This document shows, piece after piece, positions 18,369 to 26,250 of a DNA stretch of 64,000 nucleotides (positions within the stretch are counted from its first letter, which is position 1; each line of letters starts with the position of its first letter). Location: the NCBI GenBank assembly GCA_035644395.1, contig DASQOR010000079.1:1-64000 (forward strand), in the 5' to 3' direction. The notes under the pieces were generated by a model, which saw only the letters and a list, made by a program, of their open reading frames with translations, had not been told where the DNA came from and did no database searches. A program made the translations under genes and the position numbers. The stretch comes from JBGPLJ01 sp035644395 (GTDB lineage: Bacteria > Pseudomonadota > Gammaproteobacteria > Steroidobacterales > Steroidobacteraceae).

Positions 18369-19043
18369 ATGCGATTGATTCTTCTCGGAGCACCCGGTTC
18401 GGGCAAGGGCACCCAGTCGCAGAAGCTCGTCGAACGCTACGCGGTCCCGCAGATTTCCACGGGCGACCTGCTGCGCGAGGCGCGCGAGAAGGGCAGCCCG
18501 CTGGGACTGCAGGCAAAAGTGGCGATGGACGCGGGCAAGCTCGCCGACGATTCGATCGTGCTCGCCATCATCCGCGAACGGCTCGCGCAGCCGGACACGG
18601 CCAACGGCTTCATCCTCGACGGCTTTCCGCGCAATCTCGCACAGGCCGACGCGCTCGGCGCGATGCTGAAGGAAATCGGGCAGCCGATCGACGCCGTGAT
18701 CCTGATGCAAGTCGACCCCGACGTGCTGTTTCGCCGCCTCACCGGCCGGCGCACGTGCAAGGAGTGCGGGCGCATCTTCAATATCTACACCTCACCCCCG
18801 GGAACGCTGCCCCACTGCGATCGCTGCCGCGACCGGCCGGTGCTCGTGCAGCGTCCCGATGACAACGAGGATGTGATCGAGAACCGTCTCAAGGTCTACA
18901 CGGCGCAGACCAAGCCGCTCATCGAGTACTACGAGAAGCTGAAGCTCCTGCGGCGCATCGATGCGGAAGGCAGCGTCGACGAGGTCTTCGCGCGCGTCGA
19001 GCGGGTGCTGGCCGCGACGCTGGCGCACGCCGCCAAGACCTAG
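18369..19043 (+). CDS. adk: Adenylate kinase (zinc-type LID)
   Basis: A 224-aa cytoplasmic enzyme (ATP + AMP = 2 ADP). The P-loop GAPGSGKGT (residues 7-15), STGDLLR and GFILDGFPRN are canonical. The LID domain holds four Cys in CKEC...CDRC (about residues 137-160), predicting a bound structural zinc; E. coli Adk lacks these. Convergent with rnd, with a 16-base gap. Adk can supply or remove AMP and thereby links to the PPi-based enzymes encoded next door. Confidence 0.97.
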   Translation: MRLILLGAPGSGKGTQSQKLVERYAVPQISTGDLLREAREKGSPLGLQAKVAMDAGKLADDSIVLAIIRERLAQPDTANGFILDGFPRNLAQADALGAMLKEIGQPIDAVILMQVDPDVLFRRLTGRRTCKECGRIFNIYTSPPGTLPHCDRCRDRPVLVQRPDDNEDVIENRLKVYTAQTKPLIEYYEKLKLLRRIDAEGSVDEVFARVERVLAATLAHAAKT

Positions 19044-19059
19044 GCCAGGTAGCCGTTGG

Positions 19060-20175
19060 TCAGCCGGCTAGTGCCATTAGTGCGTCACCGGCGACGCCGC
19101 GGCGCCAGCCCTTGAGCACGCGCAGGTCGCGCTCGCCCCGCACGAGGGCGCGCAGATCCTTCTGCGGTGCGAGCACTTCCGGGTGCAGCTTGAGCTCCGT
19201 GGCAATCCTGCGCGTCTCGTCCGCGAGCCGTTTCACGAGCGCGAGCTGTTGCGGGTCGAGCCGGCCGCCTTCGCGTCGCGTTTCGCCCGCTGCGCCGATC
19301 GCCGTTGCGATGAGCTCGAGAAGTTCGGCGCCGCACTTGCTGCGTACCGCCGGCGGCAGCTCGGCGAGTCCTGCAAGCTCATCCGCATCGCCCGGCATGC
19401 GATCGACGAGCTCCGAGATTGCGGCATCGCTCAGGATCCAGCCGCGGGGCCGGTCGAGCCGCAGGGCACGCTCTTCGCGCCATGCCGCGAGCCGTCGAGC
19501 CGCCGCCGCCGGCTTGCCGTCGAGTGCATGCACCCACTTCAGGCGTTCCCAGGCGGTCGCCGGATCCTGCACGTAAAGCGACAGATCTTCGGCCACGCCG
19601 GCTTCCTCGGCGAACCAGCCGGCACGGCCCGCCTGCTCGAGCCTCTCGCCAAGGGCATTCGCGAGTGGCGGCAAGTAACGTACGTCGTCGCGGGCGTACT
19701 GCAACTGCGCGGCGCTCAGCGGCCGGCGTGTCCAATCGGTGCGCGCGTGGCCCTTCTCGAGTGGCACGCCGAGCACTTCGCGCACCAGGTCGCCGAAGCC
19801 GATCTGCGGAGCGAAGCCGACGAGGCTCGCCGCGAGCTGCGTATCGAAGATCGGGCCGGGCACCGCGCCGGTCGCGTGCGCAAAGATCTCGAGGTCCTGG
19901 TGCGCAGCGTGCAGCACCTTGGTGCGCCGGCGATCCGCGAGGAATTGATGGAGCGGTTCGAGCGCGACGTCGGCGAGCGCGTCAACGAGCGCGAGCGACC
20001 GGGCGCCGGCGAGCTGCACCAGGCAAAGCCGTGGGAAATAGGTCCGTTCGCGCAGGAATTCCGTGTCGACGGCGACATGCGTGTCCGATCCGAGATCCTG
20101 CAGCAGCGCCGCAAGCCGCGCCGCGCTCGCGATCGGTTCCTCGTCGGCAATTCTGGCGCTTTCGGACTCGGACAT
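19060..20175 (-). CDS. rnd: Ribonuclease D
   Basis: A 371-aa 3'-5' exoribonuclease involved in tRNA 3' maturation. The N-terminal DEDDy exonuclease domain shows VAVDTEFLRERTY (Exo I, D and E), HAAHQDLEIF (Exo II) and YARDDVRYL (Exo III with Tyr). The C-terminal half holds two HRDC-like helical domains ending ALVRGERDLRVLKGWRR. Length matches E. coli RNase D (375 aa). The gene is divergent from the membrane protein at 20214. Confidence 0.96.
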   Translation of the reverse strand: MSESESARIADEEPIASAARLAALLQDLGSDTHVAVDTEFLRERTYFPRLCLVQLAGARSLALVDALADVALEPLHQFLADRRRTKVLHAAHQDLEIFAHATGAVPGPIFDTQLAASLVGFAPQIGFGDLVREVLGVPLEKGHARTDWTRRPLSAAQLQYARDDVRYLPPLANALGERLEQAGRAGWFAEEAGVAEDLSLYVQDPATAWERLKWVHALDGKPAAAARRLAAWREERALRLDRPRGWILSDAAISELVDRMPGDADELAGLAELPPAVRSKCGAELLELIATAIGAAGETRREGGRLDPQQLALVKRLADETRRIATELKLHPEVLAPQKDLRALVRGERDLRVLKGWRRGVAGDALMALAG

Positions 20176-20191
20176 AGGAGCGTCACTTTGA

Positions 20192-20210
20192 GATGCGCTA
20201 GTCTCGCATC
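20192..20210. promoter_or_regulatory. Inverted repeat in the rnd divergent spacer
   Basis: GATGCG (20192-20197) and CGCATC (20205-20210) form a perfect 6-bp inverted repeat with a 7-base centre in the 38-bp spacer between rnd and the divergent membrane-protein gene. It could be an operator or chance; nothing else supports a function. Confidence 0.25.
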
Positions 20211-20213
20211 CTC

Positions 20214-20732
20214 ATGGCCGAGCTGGCACGCATCTTTTTCAATATCGCCCTGCTGCGGCGGGGCCCGCAGGACCTGCCCGCGTCCAAATTCCTGCTGGGC
20301 GCGTTGTTGCTCGTCTCCGGTCTCGTGAATCTCGCCGTGGCCCTCGCGTTCGAGCTCGACACGCGTCTCATGCTCGCGCGCTTTGCGCTCGCCGCCGTGT
20401 TGAGCCTCGTGCTGACGATTGCAATCCTCTCGGTCGCGTCGCGCCCGCAGCGCTTTCTGCAGACCGCGACCGCGCTGATCGGCGCCGAGCTCGTCACGGT
20501 GCCGCTCGCATTGCTGCTCTTCATCCTCGCAAAGCCCTATCACGACTTCACGCATCACCCGCCGTGGCTGCAATTCCTGGACGGCCTTTACGAAGCCTGG
20601 AACATCGTGATCGCGGGCTACGTCTACCGCATGGCGCTCGAGCGGAGCCTCCTCGCCGGTGTCCTCCTCGCGTTCGCCTGTGAGATCATTGTGGTGCTCG
20701 CGGTTCAAGGCGCATTTCCACCACCTGCCTAG
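20214..20732 (+). CDS. Hypothetical four-helix inner-membrane protein
   Basis: A 172-aa protein I do not recognise. It has four hydrophobic stretches, near residues 26-46, 53-75, 88-107 and 145-168, with a His-rich loop (FTHHPPW, about 111-118) between the third and fourth. The N-terminal segment (LARIFFNIALLRRGPQDLPAS) is amphipathic and resembles the start of some Yip1-like or DUF membrane proteins, but I cannot assign a family. It ends 8 bases before mpl and is probably cotranscribed with it. No clear Shine-Dalgarno. Confidence 0.8.
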   Translation: MAELARIFFNIALLRRGPQDLPASKFLLGALLLVSGLVNLAVALAFELDTRLMLARFALAAVLSLVLTIAILSVASRPQRFLQTATALIGAELVTVPLALLLFILAKPYHDFTHHPPWLQFLDGLYEAWNIVIAGYVYRMALERSLLAGVLLAFACEIIVVLAVQGAFPPPA

Positions 20733-20740
20733 CCCCCTCC

Positions 20741-22126
20741 ATGCACGTCCACATTCTCGGCATCGCGGGAACATTCATGGGCGGTGTCGCCGCCATTGCC
20801 CGTGCCGGCGGCCACCGCGTCACCGGTTCGGATCGCAACATCTATCCGCCGATGAGCACGCAGCTCGAGGCGTTCGGCATCGAAATCGTCCAGGGCTACG
20901 AGCCCGGGCAGCTGAGTCCCGCGCCTGACATCGTCGTCGTCGGCAACGTCATGACGCGCGGCGTGCCCGTCATCGAAGCGCTGCTGTCGAGCGGGATCGC
21001 CTACACCTCCGGGCCGGAGTGGCTCGCGGCAAATGTCCTGCGCGGACGGTCGGTGCTCGCGGTCGCCGGCACGCACGGCAAGACGAGCACCACCAGCATG
21101 CTTGCCTGGATGCTCGAGCGTGCGGGTCTCGAGCCCGGCTTCCTGATCGGCGGCGTGCCGCCGAATTTCGGCGTGAGCGCACGCCTTGGCCGCGCGCCGT
21201 TCTTCGTCATCGAAGCCGACGAATACGATACGGCGTTCTTCGACAAGCGCGCCAAGTTCGTTCACTACCGGCCGCGCACGGCGCTGCTCAACAACCTGGA
21301 ATTCGACCACGCGGATATCTATCCGGACATCGAGTCCATCGAGCGCATGTTCCACCAGCTCGTGCGCACCGTGCCCGCCGACGGGCTCATCGTCGCTCAC
21401 GCATCGGACCAGCACCTCAGGCGCGCGCTCGCGCTCGGCTGCTGGACGCCGGTCGAGGGTTTTTCGCGAACGGCGGTTGCGGGCGCGCGCTGGACGGTGG
21501 ATGCCACGGATGGCGGCGACTTCAGCGAGTTTCGCGTGCTCGAGGACGGCACGCCGCGTGCAACCGTCCGCTGGTCGATGTTCGGCGCGCACAACGCGGA
21601 AAATGCCCTCGCGGCCATCGCCTGTGCGCGCCATGCCGGCGTGCCGATCGAGAAGGCCGCGGCCGCGCTCGAAACGTTCCAGGGCATCAAGCGCCGCATG
21701 GAAATGATCGGCCAGGTCGGCGGCGTCACCGTCTACGACGACTTCGCACACCATCCGAGCGCGATCGCAACGACGATCGACGGCTTGCGCAGGCGCGTCG
21801 GCAAGGCGCGCATCGTCGCCGTGCTCGAACCGCGCTCGAACACCATGAAGATGGGCGTGCACCGCGAAACCCTCGGCGCCTCGCTGGCGGGCGCGGACGC
21901 CATCTGGCTCTACGAGCCGCCGGGCCTTGGCTGGACCATTGCGGACTCGACGCGCTCGCTCGGCAGCCGCGCCCGGATCGTCAATGACATCGAGGGTCTC
22001 GCGACGGCGCTCACCGCAGGAGCGAAGCCGGGTGATCACATCGTCATCATGTCGAACGGCGGTTTCGGCGGCTTGCATCGCCGCCTGCTCGATGGCCTGG
22101 CGAAATCCGCCGCGGCCGTCTCGTGA
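20741..22126 (+). CDS. mpl: UDP-N-acetylmuramate:L-Ala-D-Glu-meso-DAP ligase (murein recycling)
   Basis: A 461-aa Mur ligase family enzyme that joins recycled tripeptide to UDP-MurNAc in the cytoplasm, saving new synthesis. The N-terminus MHVHILGIAGTFMGGVAAIARAG is Mpl-like (MurC begins differently). The ATP loop AGTHGKTSTTSM (about residues 108-119), EADEYDTAFFDKR and YDDFAHHPSAI match the family. The length is usual. Its stop overlaps the ubiX start (TGATG), giving translational coupling. Confidence 0.96.
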   Translation: MHVHILGIAGTFMGGVAAIARAGGHRVTGSDRNIYPPMSTQLEAFGIEIVQGYEPGQLSPAPDIVVVGNVMTRGVPVIEALLSSGIAYTSGPEWLAANVLRGRSVLAVAGTHGKTSTTSMLAWMLERAGLEPGFLIGGVPPNFGVSARLGRAPFFVIEADEYDTAFFDKRAKFVHYRPRTALLNNLEFDHADIYPDIESIERMFHQLVRTVPADGLIVAHASDQHLRRALALGCWTPVEGFSRTAVAGARWTVDATDGGDFSEFRVLEDGTPRATVRWSMFGAHNAENALAAIACARHAGVPIEKAAAALETFQGIKRRMEMIGQVGGVTVYDDFAHHPSAIATTIDGLRRRVGKARIVAVLEPRSNTMKMGVHRETLGASLAGADAIWLYEPPGLGWTIADSTRSLGSRARIVNDIEGLATALTAGAKPGDHIVIMSNGGFGGLHRRLLDGLAKSAAAVS

Positions 22127-22755
22127 TGAACGCGGGCACGCGCAGCAACCCGATCGCCGTCGGCATGACCGGCGCCTCGGGGGCGCAGTACGGACTGAGG
22201 CTCCTGGAATGCCTCATCCGGTCCGGGCGTCGCGTGCAGCTCCTTGTGTCGAAGCCGGCGCTCATCGTGATCGGTTCGGAAACCGACCTGCAGGTCTCGG
22301 GACGGCCGGCGGACATTTCGCGAACGATCAGCGAGCGCTTTGGCGCCACGCCCGGACAACTGCAAGCGTTTGGCCCCGACGAGTGGACCGCGCCGCTCGC
22401 GAGCGGCTCGGGCGCGCCGGCCGCAATGGTGGTCTGCCCTTGCAGCATGGCGACGCTTTCGAGCATCGCCGCCGGGGCGAGTCGCAGTCTCCTCGAGCGC
22501 GCCGCGGACGTCGTCATCAAGGAAGGCCGCAAGCTCGTGCTCGTGCCGCGCGAAACGCCGTTCTCCGCCATTCATCTCGAGAACATGCTGAAGCTCGCAC
22601 GGCTCGGCGTCGTCATCCTGCCGGCGAATCCCGGCTTCTATCACCGCCCGGCGCGCATCGAGGAACTGGTTGATTTCGTCGTCGCGCGCCTCCTCGATCA
22701 TCTGGGCGTCGAGCACGTGCTCACGCCGCGCTGGGGTTGCGAGGGGGACGAATGA
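22126..22755 (+). CDS. ubiX: Flavin prenyltransferase UbiX
   Basis: A 209-aa enzyme that prenylates FMN to make the prFMN cofactor of UbiD decarboxylase in ubiquinone synthesis. GMTGASGAQYGLRLLECL (N-terminus), VVCPCSMATLSSIAAG and KLVLVPRETPFSAIHLENM are diagnostic flavin and substrate motifs. GTG at 22123 and ATG at 22126 are adjacent in frame; the ATG is chosen. It overlaps mpl by one base and the next gene by four, a compact three-gene transcription unit. No ubiD is present in the window. Confidence 0.95.
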   Translation: MNAGTRSNPIAVGMTGASGAQYGLRLLECLIRSGRRVQLLVSKPALIVIGSETDLQVSGRPADISRTISERFGATPGQLQAFGPDEWTAPLASGSGAPAAMVVCPCSMATLSSIAAGASRSLLERAADVVIKEGRKLVLVPRETPFSAIHLENMLKLARLGVVILPANPGFYHRPARIEELVDFVVARLLDHLGVEHVLTPRWGCEGDE

Positions 22756-23357
22756 CGGCGCCCGGGGAGATCGCGCTCTTCCCGCTCCGCACCGTGCTCT
22801 TTCCCGGCGGCCCTCTCGCGCTGCGGATCTTCGAGCCGCGCTACCTCGACATGGTTCGCGGCGTCCTCAGGACGCAGAGTGACTTCGGCGTGCTGCAGAT
22901 CCTGAGCGGCGGTGAAGTCGGCGCGGCGCAAACCGTCGATATCGGGACGGGCGCGCGCATCGTCGATTTTTCCGAGCTTCCCGACGGGCTCCTCGGCATC
23001 TCCTGCCGTGGCACGCGGCGATTCCGGGTCAAGTCGCGCCGTCTCGAACGCGACGGCCTCAATGTGGGTGTCGTCGACTGGCTCGACGAGCCCGCGCCAA
23101 CCGCGCTGCCGGCCGAGTTCGCGCCGCTCGGGCAGCTCGCACAGGCGCTGCTTGCGGAATTCACCGACGCCTACGCCGGTGTCGAACCGAGGCTCGACGA
23201 CGCCGATTGGGTCGGCTATCGATTGAGCGAGATCCTGCCGCTCTCGCCATCCGGGAAGCAGCGCGCGCTCGAGCTCGACGATGCCGTCGCGCGGCTCGAA
23301 CTGCTCGCCGCGTTTACGGCGGGGCTGAGCGGGCGAAGGCAAGCCCGCGACGCTTGA
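22752..23357 (+). CDS. LON peptidase substrate-binding domain protein
   Basis: A 201-aa stand-alone LON N-terminal domain protein. The motif IALFPLRTVLFPGGPLALRIFEPRYLDMV is diagnostic. No AAA or protease domain follows, so it lacks Lon activity; its role is unknown, perhaps substrate recruitment. The ATG overlaps the ubiX stop (ATGA). Its last 44 bases overlap the 3' end of the convergent CPBP gene on the other strand. Confidence 0.93.
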   Translation: MTAPGEIALFPLRTVLFPGGPLALRIFEPRYLDMVRGVLRTQSDFGVLQILSGGEVGAAQTVDIGTGARIVDFSELPDGLLGISCRGTRRFRVKSRRLERDGLNVGVVDWLDEPAPTALPAEFAPLGQLAQALLAEFTDAYAGVEPRLDDADWVGYRLSEILPLSPSGKQRALELDDAVARLELLAAFTAGLSGRRQARDA

Positions 23358-24213
23358 CGATGACGAACGCGGCGCCCATGACGAGCGTCCAGCCGAACAC
23401 CAGCCAGCCGACGAAGTGATCGAAGCGGCCCTGCAGGAAAGCCAGCGGCGCGGCCAGGTTGGCGTCGGTTGATTTCAGCACGACCAGCATCGCGGCCACC
23501 CAGCCGGCGTGCAGGCCGACACAACCGGCGGTGTGCCCCATCCAGCTGCGCACGGCGCCGAGCAGCACGGCGATGCCGAGATACACGAGGAACGCGTCCA
23601 CGATATCGCCGGGCCGCGTGAAGAGCCGAAGCGTCAGTGCGAGCCATTGCCACCCGCTTGCCCAATGCAGGTCGACGTCCGGCACCCGCGCCTTGCCGAC
23701 GAAATGCAGCACGGCGAACAGGAGCGACGTCGCTATCACCGCAGTGACTGCGCCCCGATCGCGTTCGATAGCCGCGTGCAGGACGCCGCGAAAGAGGGTC
23801 TCCTCGATCAGCGCGACGATGATGCCGCTGACGATGCTCGAGATGACGAGCTGGACGACGAATGCCGCGTCGTAGGTAACGTCAGGCTGCGGCAGCCGCA
23901 GGTCCGCGGCGAACATGAGGGCGAGCATCGGGAGCATCATCGCGACGCCGGCCAGGAAATATCTGGAGGCGATCGCGAGATACTCGCGCGTCGGCGGGGC
24001 GAACCCGAGGTCCCGGCGATTGCCGAGCCGGTATCGGCGTACCACCCAGATGACGCCGGAGAGTGCGATGAGCATCGCGATTCGGCTCGCGATGCGGTGA
24101 AACTTCCAGGCGTCGTCGATCGAATGCGCGAGGAGGTAGCCCGGATAGGCAACGCTCGCCGTCATGAGCAGCGTGAGGACGGTGACGATGATGATCCAGC
24201 TGAAGGCACGCAT
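23314..24213 (-). CDS. CPBP family intramembrane glutamic metalloprotease
   Basis: About 299 aa with roughly eight membrane helices. The CPBP (Abi/Rce1) catalytic motif EETLFRG has its Glu pair at residues 137-138, with downstream His motifs FAVLHFVG and LHAGW. Such proteases process prenylated or peptide substrates or act in bacteriocin immunity; the substrate here is unknown. The start at 24213 (MRAFSWIII) gives a proper first membrane helix; longer in-frame starts run back to 24357. The tail overlaps the LON-domain gene by 44 bases. Confidence 0.9.
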   Translation of the reverse strand: MRAFSWIIIVTVLTLLMTASVAYPGYLLAHSIDDAWKFHRIASRIAMLIALSGVIWVVRRYRLGNRRDLGFAPPTREYLAIASRYFLAGVAMMLPMLALMFAADLRLPQPDVTYDAAFVVQLVISSIVSGIIVALIEETLFRGVLHAAIERDRGAVTAVIATSLLFAVLHFVGKARVPDVDLHWASGWQWLALTLRLFTRPGDIVDAFLVYLGIAVLLGAVRSWMGHTAGCVGLHAGWVAAMLVVLKSTDANLAAPLAFLQGRFDHFVGWLVFGWTLVMGAAFVIVKRRGLAFARSAPP

Positions 24214-24320
24214 GCGGCGGCAATTGTAGTGGAATGCGGGGCAAATGCCCGTTGCCCGCAGCGCGCCCCGCCGTGCCCAATGTGCGCCCCTCGGGTCGAT
24301 CGAGTCGCAAGGAGAGCAAC

Positions 24321-24701
24321 ATGGAGGCACAGGAAGCCCTCGGAATCGTCGCGGCACTCGCCAACGGAGTGCATCCGTTCAGCGGCGAGGTCTTTGCAGA
24401 CGGCAGTCCCTACCAGCACCCGGATGTCGTGCGAGCGCTGTTTGCCGCAACGCGCGCACTGGAAGGGCGCAGCCGCCAGCTGGAACGCCAGCGGGAGCTC
24501 CCCGCCAATGTCGGCAAGCCCTGGACCGCGCAGGAGGATGAGCGCTTGCTCGCGGCTTTCGATTCGGGCCAGGTGCGAAGCGCCATCGCGCGCGCACATG
24601 ACCGCACGGTGGGCGGCATCGAGGCGCGGCTGGAAAAGCTCGGCCGGCTCGCGCCCGGGGAATCGGGCGTGCGCCTGCGCGGCCGGGCAGTTGGCGGGTG
24701 A
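24321..24701 (+). CDS. Conserved hypothetical protein, HTH/Myb-like C-terminus
   Basis: A 126-aa cytoplasmic protein. The N-terminus reads EALGIVAALANGVHPFSGEVF, a segment shared by uncharacterised gammaproteobacterial proteins. The C-terminal half, PWTAQEDERLLAAFDSG followed by RSAIARAHDRTVGGIEARLEKLG, looks like a Myb/SANT-type helix-turn-helix, suggesting nucleic-acid binding (inference). AAGGAG lies 6 bases before the ATG. It is followed 15 bases later by a methyltransferase gene. Function unknown. Confidence 0.8.
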   Translation: MEAQEALGIVAALANGVHPFSGEVFADGSPYQHPDVVRALFAATRALEGRSRQLERQRELPANVGKPWTAQEDERLLAAFDSGQVRSAIARAHDRTVGGIEARLEKLGRLAPGESGVRLRGRAVGG

Positions 24702-24716
24702 TATCATCGCCACCGC

Positions 24717-25415
24717 ATGGCAAAGCCATCGAAACACGATCCGAGCAAGCCGCAGGTCGAAAGCTACGACTACAAGAAAGCTTTCTACCGGAGCACGGCG
24801 GTAGCGGACGACTACGACCAGCATCGCTTCACGACGCCGGCCCGCATCCGGCGCAACGAGCGCAAGTGGCGCGCCATCGGCAAGGCCCTCGCCCAGGCGC
24901 CCGAGGTCAAGCGCGTCCTTGACCTGCCATGCGGGACGGGCCGGTTCACCGGCCGGCTTGCATCGAGTGGCTACGAAGTGATCGGCAGTGACATTTCGCT
25001 CGAGATGATCGGCAAGGCCGTGACCGCGGGCGGCGCCGCAGGCCCGGCCGTACTTGGCTACGTGCAGGCGAATGGCGAGAAACTGCCGTTCCGCAATGCC
25101 GCGGTCGACTGCGTCGTGTCGATCCGGTTCATGTTTCACGTCGACCCGGACGTGCGGATCCGGATCCTGCGGGAATTCGGCCGCGTCGCGCGGCGGCAGG
25201 TCGTCGACTACCGCCACCGGTACTCGATGCGCTATCGCAAGTGGCAGGCGCTGCGCGCGCTCGGCCTGACGCGCGAACCGCTCGAGCGCGTGTCGCGCGA
25301 GCGGCTCGAGCACGAGTTCACCAGTGCCGGTCTTACGATCCGCGCCATCGTCCCGGTGTCGCGCGGCTGGTTTTCGGACAAGTGGGTCGTACTGAGTGAG
25401 CGCACGGCCGGCTGA
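24717..25415 (+). CDS. Class I SAM-dependent methyltransferase
   Basis: A 232-aa Rossmann-fold methyltransferase. Motif I reads VLDLPCGTGRFTGRLAS (about residues 65-81), followed by GSDISLEMI (motif II), NGEKLPF and a methyltransferase type 11 core. The N-terminal extension is basic. The substrate cannot be read. The 3' end overlaps the start of the kinase gene at 25396 by 20 bases, implying coupling; since that kinase family includes LPS kinases, an envelope or small-molecule substrate is possible. Confidence 0.88.
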   Translation: MAKPSKHDPSKPQVESYDYKKAFYRSTAVADDYDQHRFTTPARIRRNERKWRAIGKALAQAPEVKRVLDLPCGTGRFTGRLASSGYEVIGSDISLEMIGKAVTAGGAAGPAVLGYVQANGEKLPFRNAAVDCVVSIRFMFHVDPDVRIRILREFGRVARRQVVDYRHRYSMRYRKWQALRALGLTREPLERVSRERLEHEFTSAGLTIRAIVPVSRGWFSDKWVVLSERTAG

Positions 25416-26073
25416 CGGCCCGCAGCTGGCGGAGCGCTTCGCCGGCACGGGCTTCGCAGGCCTCTCGATTCTGGAGGAAATCGGCCGCGGGCGACGCAGC
25501 CGCGTGTTTCGCTGCCGCTGGCAGTCCCGCGAGTGTGCCCTGAAGATCTACGAGCCCGCGGCTGCGCTGCGGCACCTGCGCATCACCGGAGAGGGCATCG
25601 CGGACTTCGAGCACGCGAGGAACCTGGCTTATTTTCGCGCCCCCGGCCTGGACCGCTATGTCGCACAGCCGTTCGGACGCGTCTCCGAGGGTGAACTGCA
25701 GGCGCTGGCCCAGGAACTCCTGCAGGGCCGGCTCTACTACGACTACTACCGCGAGCGGTCCGGTGCCGTTGCACCGAGCCTCGCCCGCGACCTTGAGCGT
25801 CTCGTCGGTCTGGCGCATGCGGCGGGACTCTACGACATGGACCTGCACGCGACGAATGTCATGGTGGTCGAAGACAAGGATGGCGCTCCGGTGCCGAAAC
25901 TTTTTGATTTCAATCTCATTCCCTTTCACGTGCGCCCACAGAATTTCTTCGTCGGCTGGCTGCTGCGGGCCGGCCTGGTGAGCCGCGAGTCGCGGGACCT
26001 GCGGCGCCTCAGGAAATTTCACGATTTTCGGCCCATCGAGCGGCGGCTGAAGCGCCGAGCCACGGAGTCCTGA
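25396..26073 (+). CDS. YrbL/PhoP-regulated-type protein kinase-like protein
   Basis: A 225-aa small kinase-fold protein of the YrbL/WaaP (LPS kinase) group. It has a Gly-rich start EEIGRGRRSRVFRC (about residues 27-40), an ATP-anchoring Lys in ECALKIYE, the catalytic loop GLYDMDLHATNVMVV (Asp and Asn) and LFDFNLIPFH as the DFG equivalent. It could phosphorylate LPS core sugars or another small molecule. The start is GTG inside the methyltransferase gene; no ATG occurs before the domain. A rubredoxin gene follows 3 bases later. Confidence 0.85.
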   Translation: MSARPADGPQLAERFAGTGFAGLSILEEIGRGRRSRVFRCRWQSRECALKIYEPAAALRHLRITGEGIADFEHARNLAYFRAPGLDRYVAQPFGRVSEGELQALAQELLQGRLYYDYYRERSGAVAPSLARDLERLVGLAHAAGLYDMDLHATNVMVVEDKDGAPVPKLFDFNLIPFHVRPQNFFVGWLLRAGLVSRESRDLRRLRKFHDFRPIERRLKRRATES

Positions 26074-26076
26074 ACC

Positions 26077-26250
26077 TTGAGCGACCTGAAGACCTGGATC
26101 TGCCTGATTTGCGGGCATATCTACCACGAAGCACAGGGCGATCCGGAGCACGGCATCGCGCCTGGGACCCGCTGGGAGGATGTGCCTGAAAGCTGGTGCT
26201 GCCCCGACTGCGGCGCGATGAAAAGCGACTTCGAGATGGTCGAGCTCTAG
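26077..26250 (+). CDS. Rubredoxin
   Basis: A 57-aa iron-sulfur electron carrier. Two Cys pairs, CLIC (C9/C12) and CPDC (C42/C45), bind one Fe. GDPEHGIAPGTRWEDVPESW is the conserved middle of the family. The start is TTG at 26077, backed by GGAG 9 bases upstream; no ATG is available in frame. It would pass electrons to an oxygenase or hydroxylase, or a peroxide/NO reductase, none of which is adjacent. Its TAG stop shares a CTAG with the stop of the convergent TraB-like gene. Confidence 0.93.
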   Translation: MSDLKTWICLICGHIYHEAQGDPEHGIAPGTRWEDVPESWCCPDCGAMKSDFEMVEL

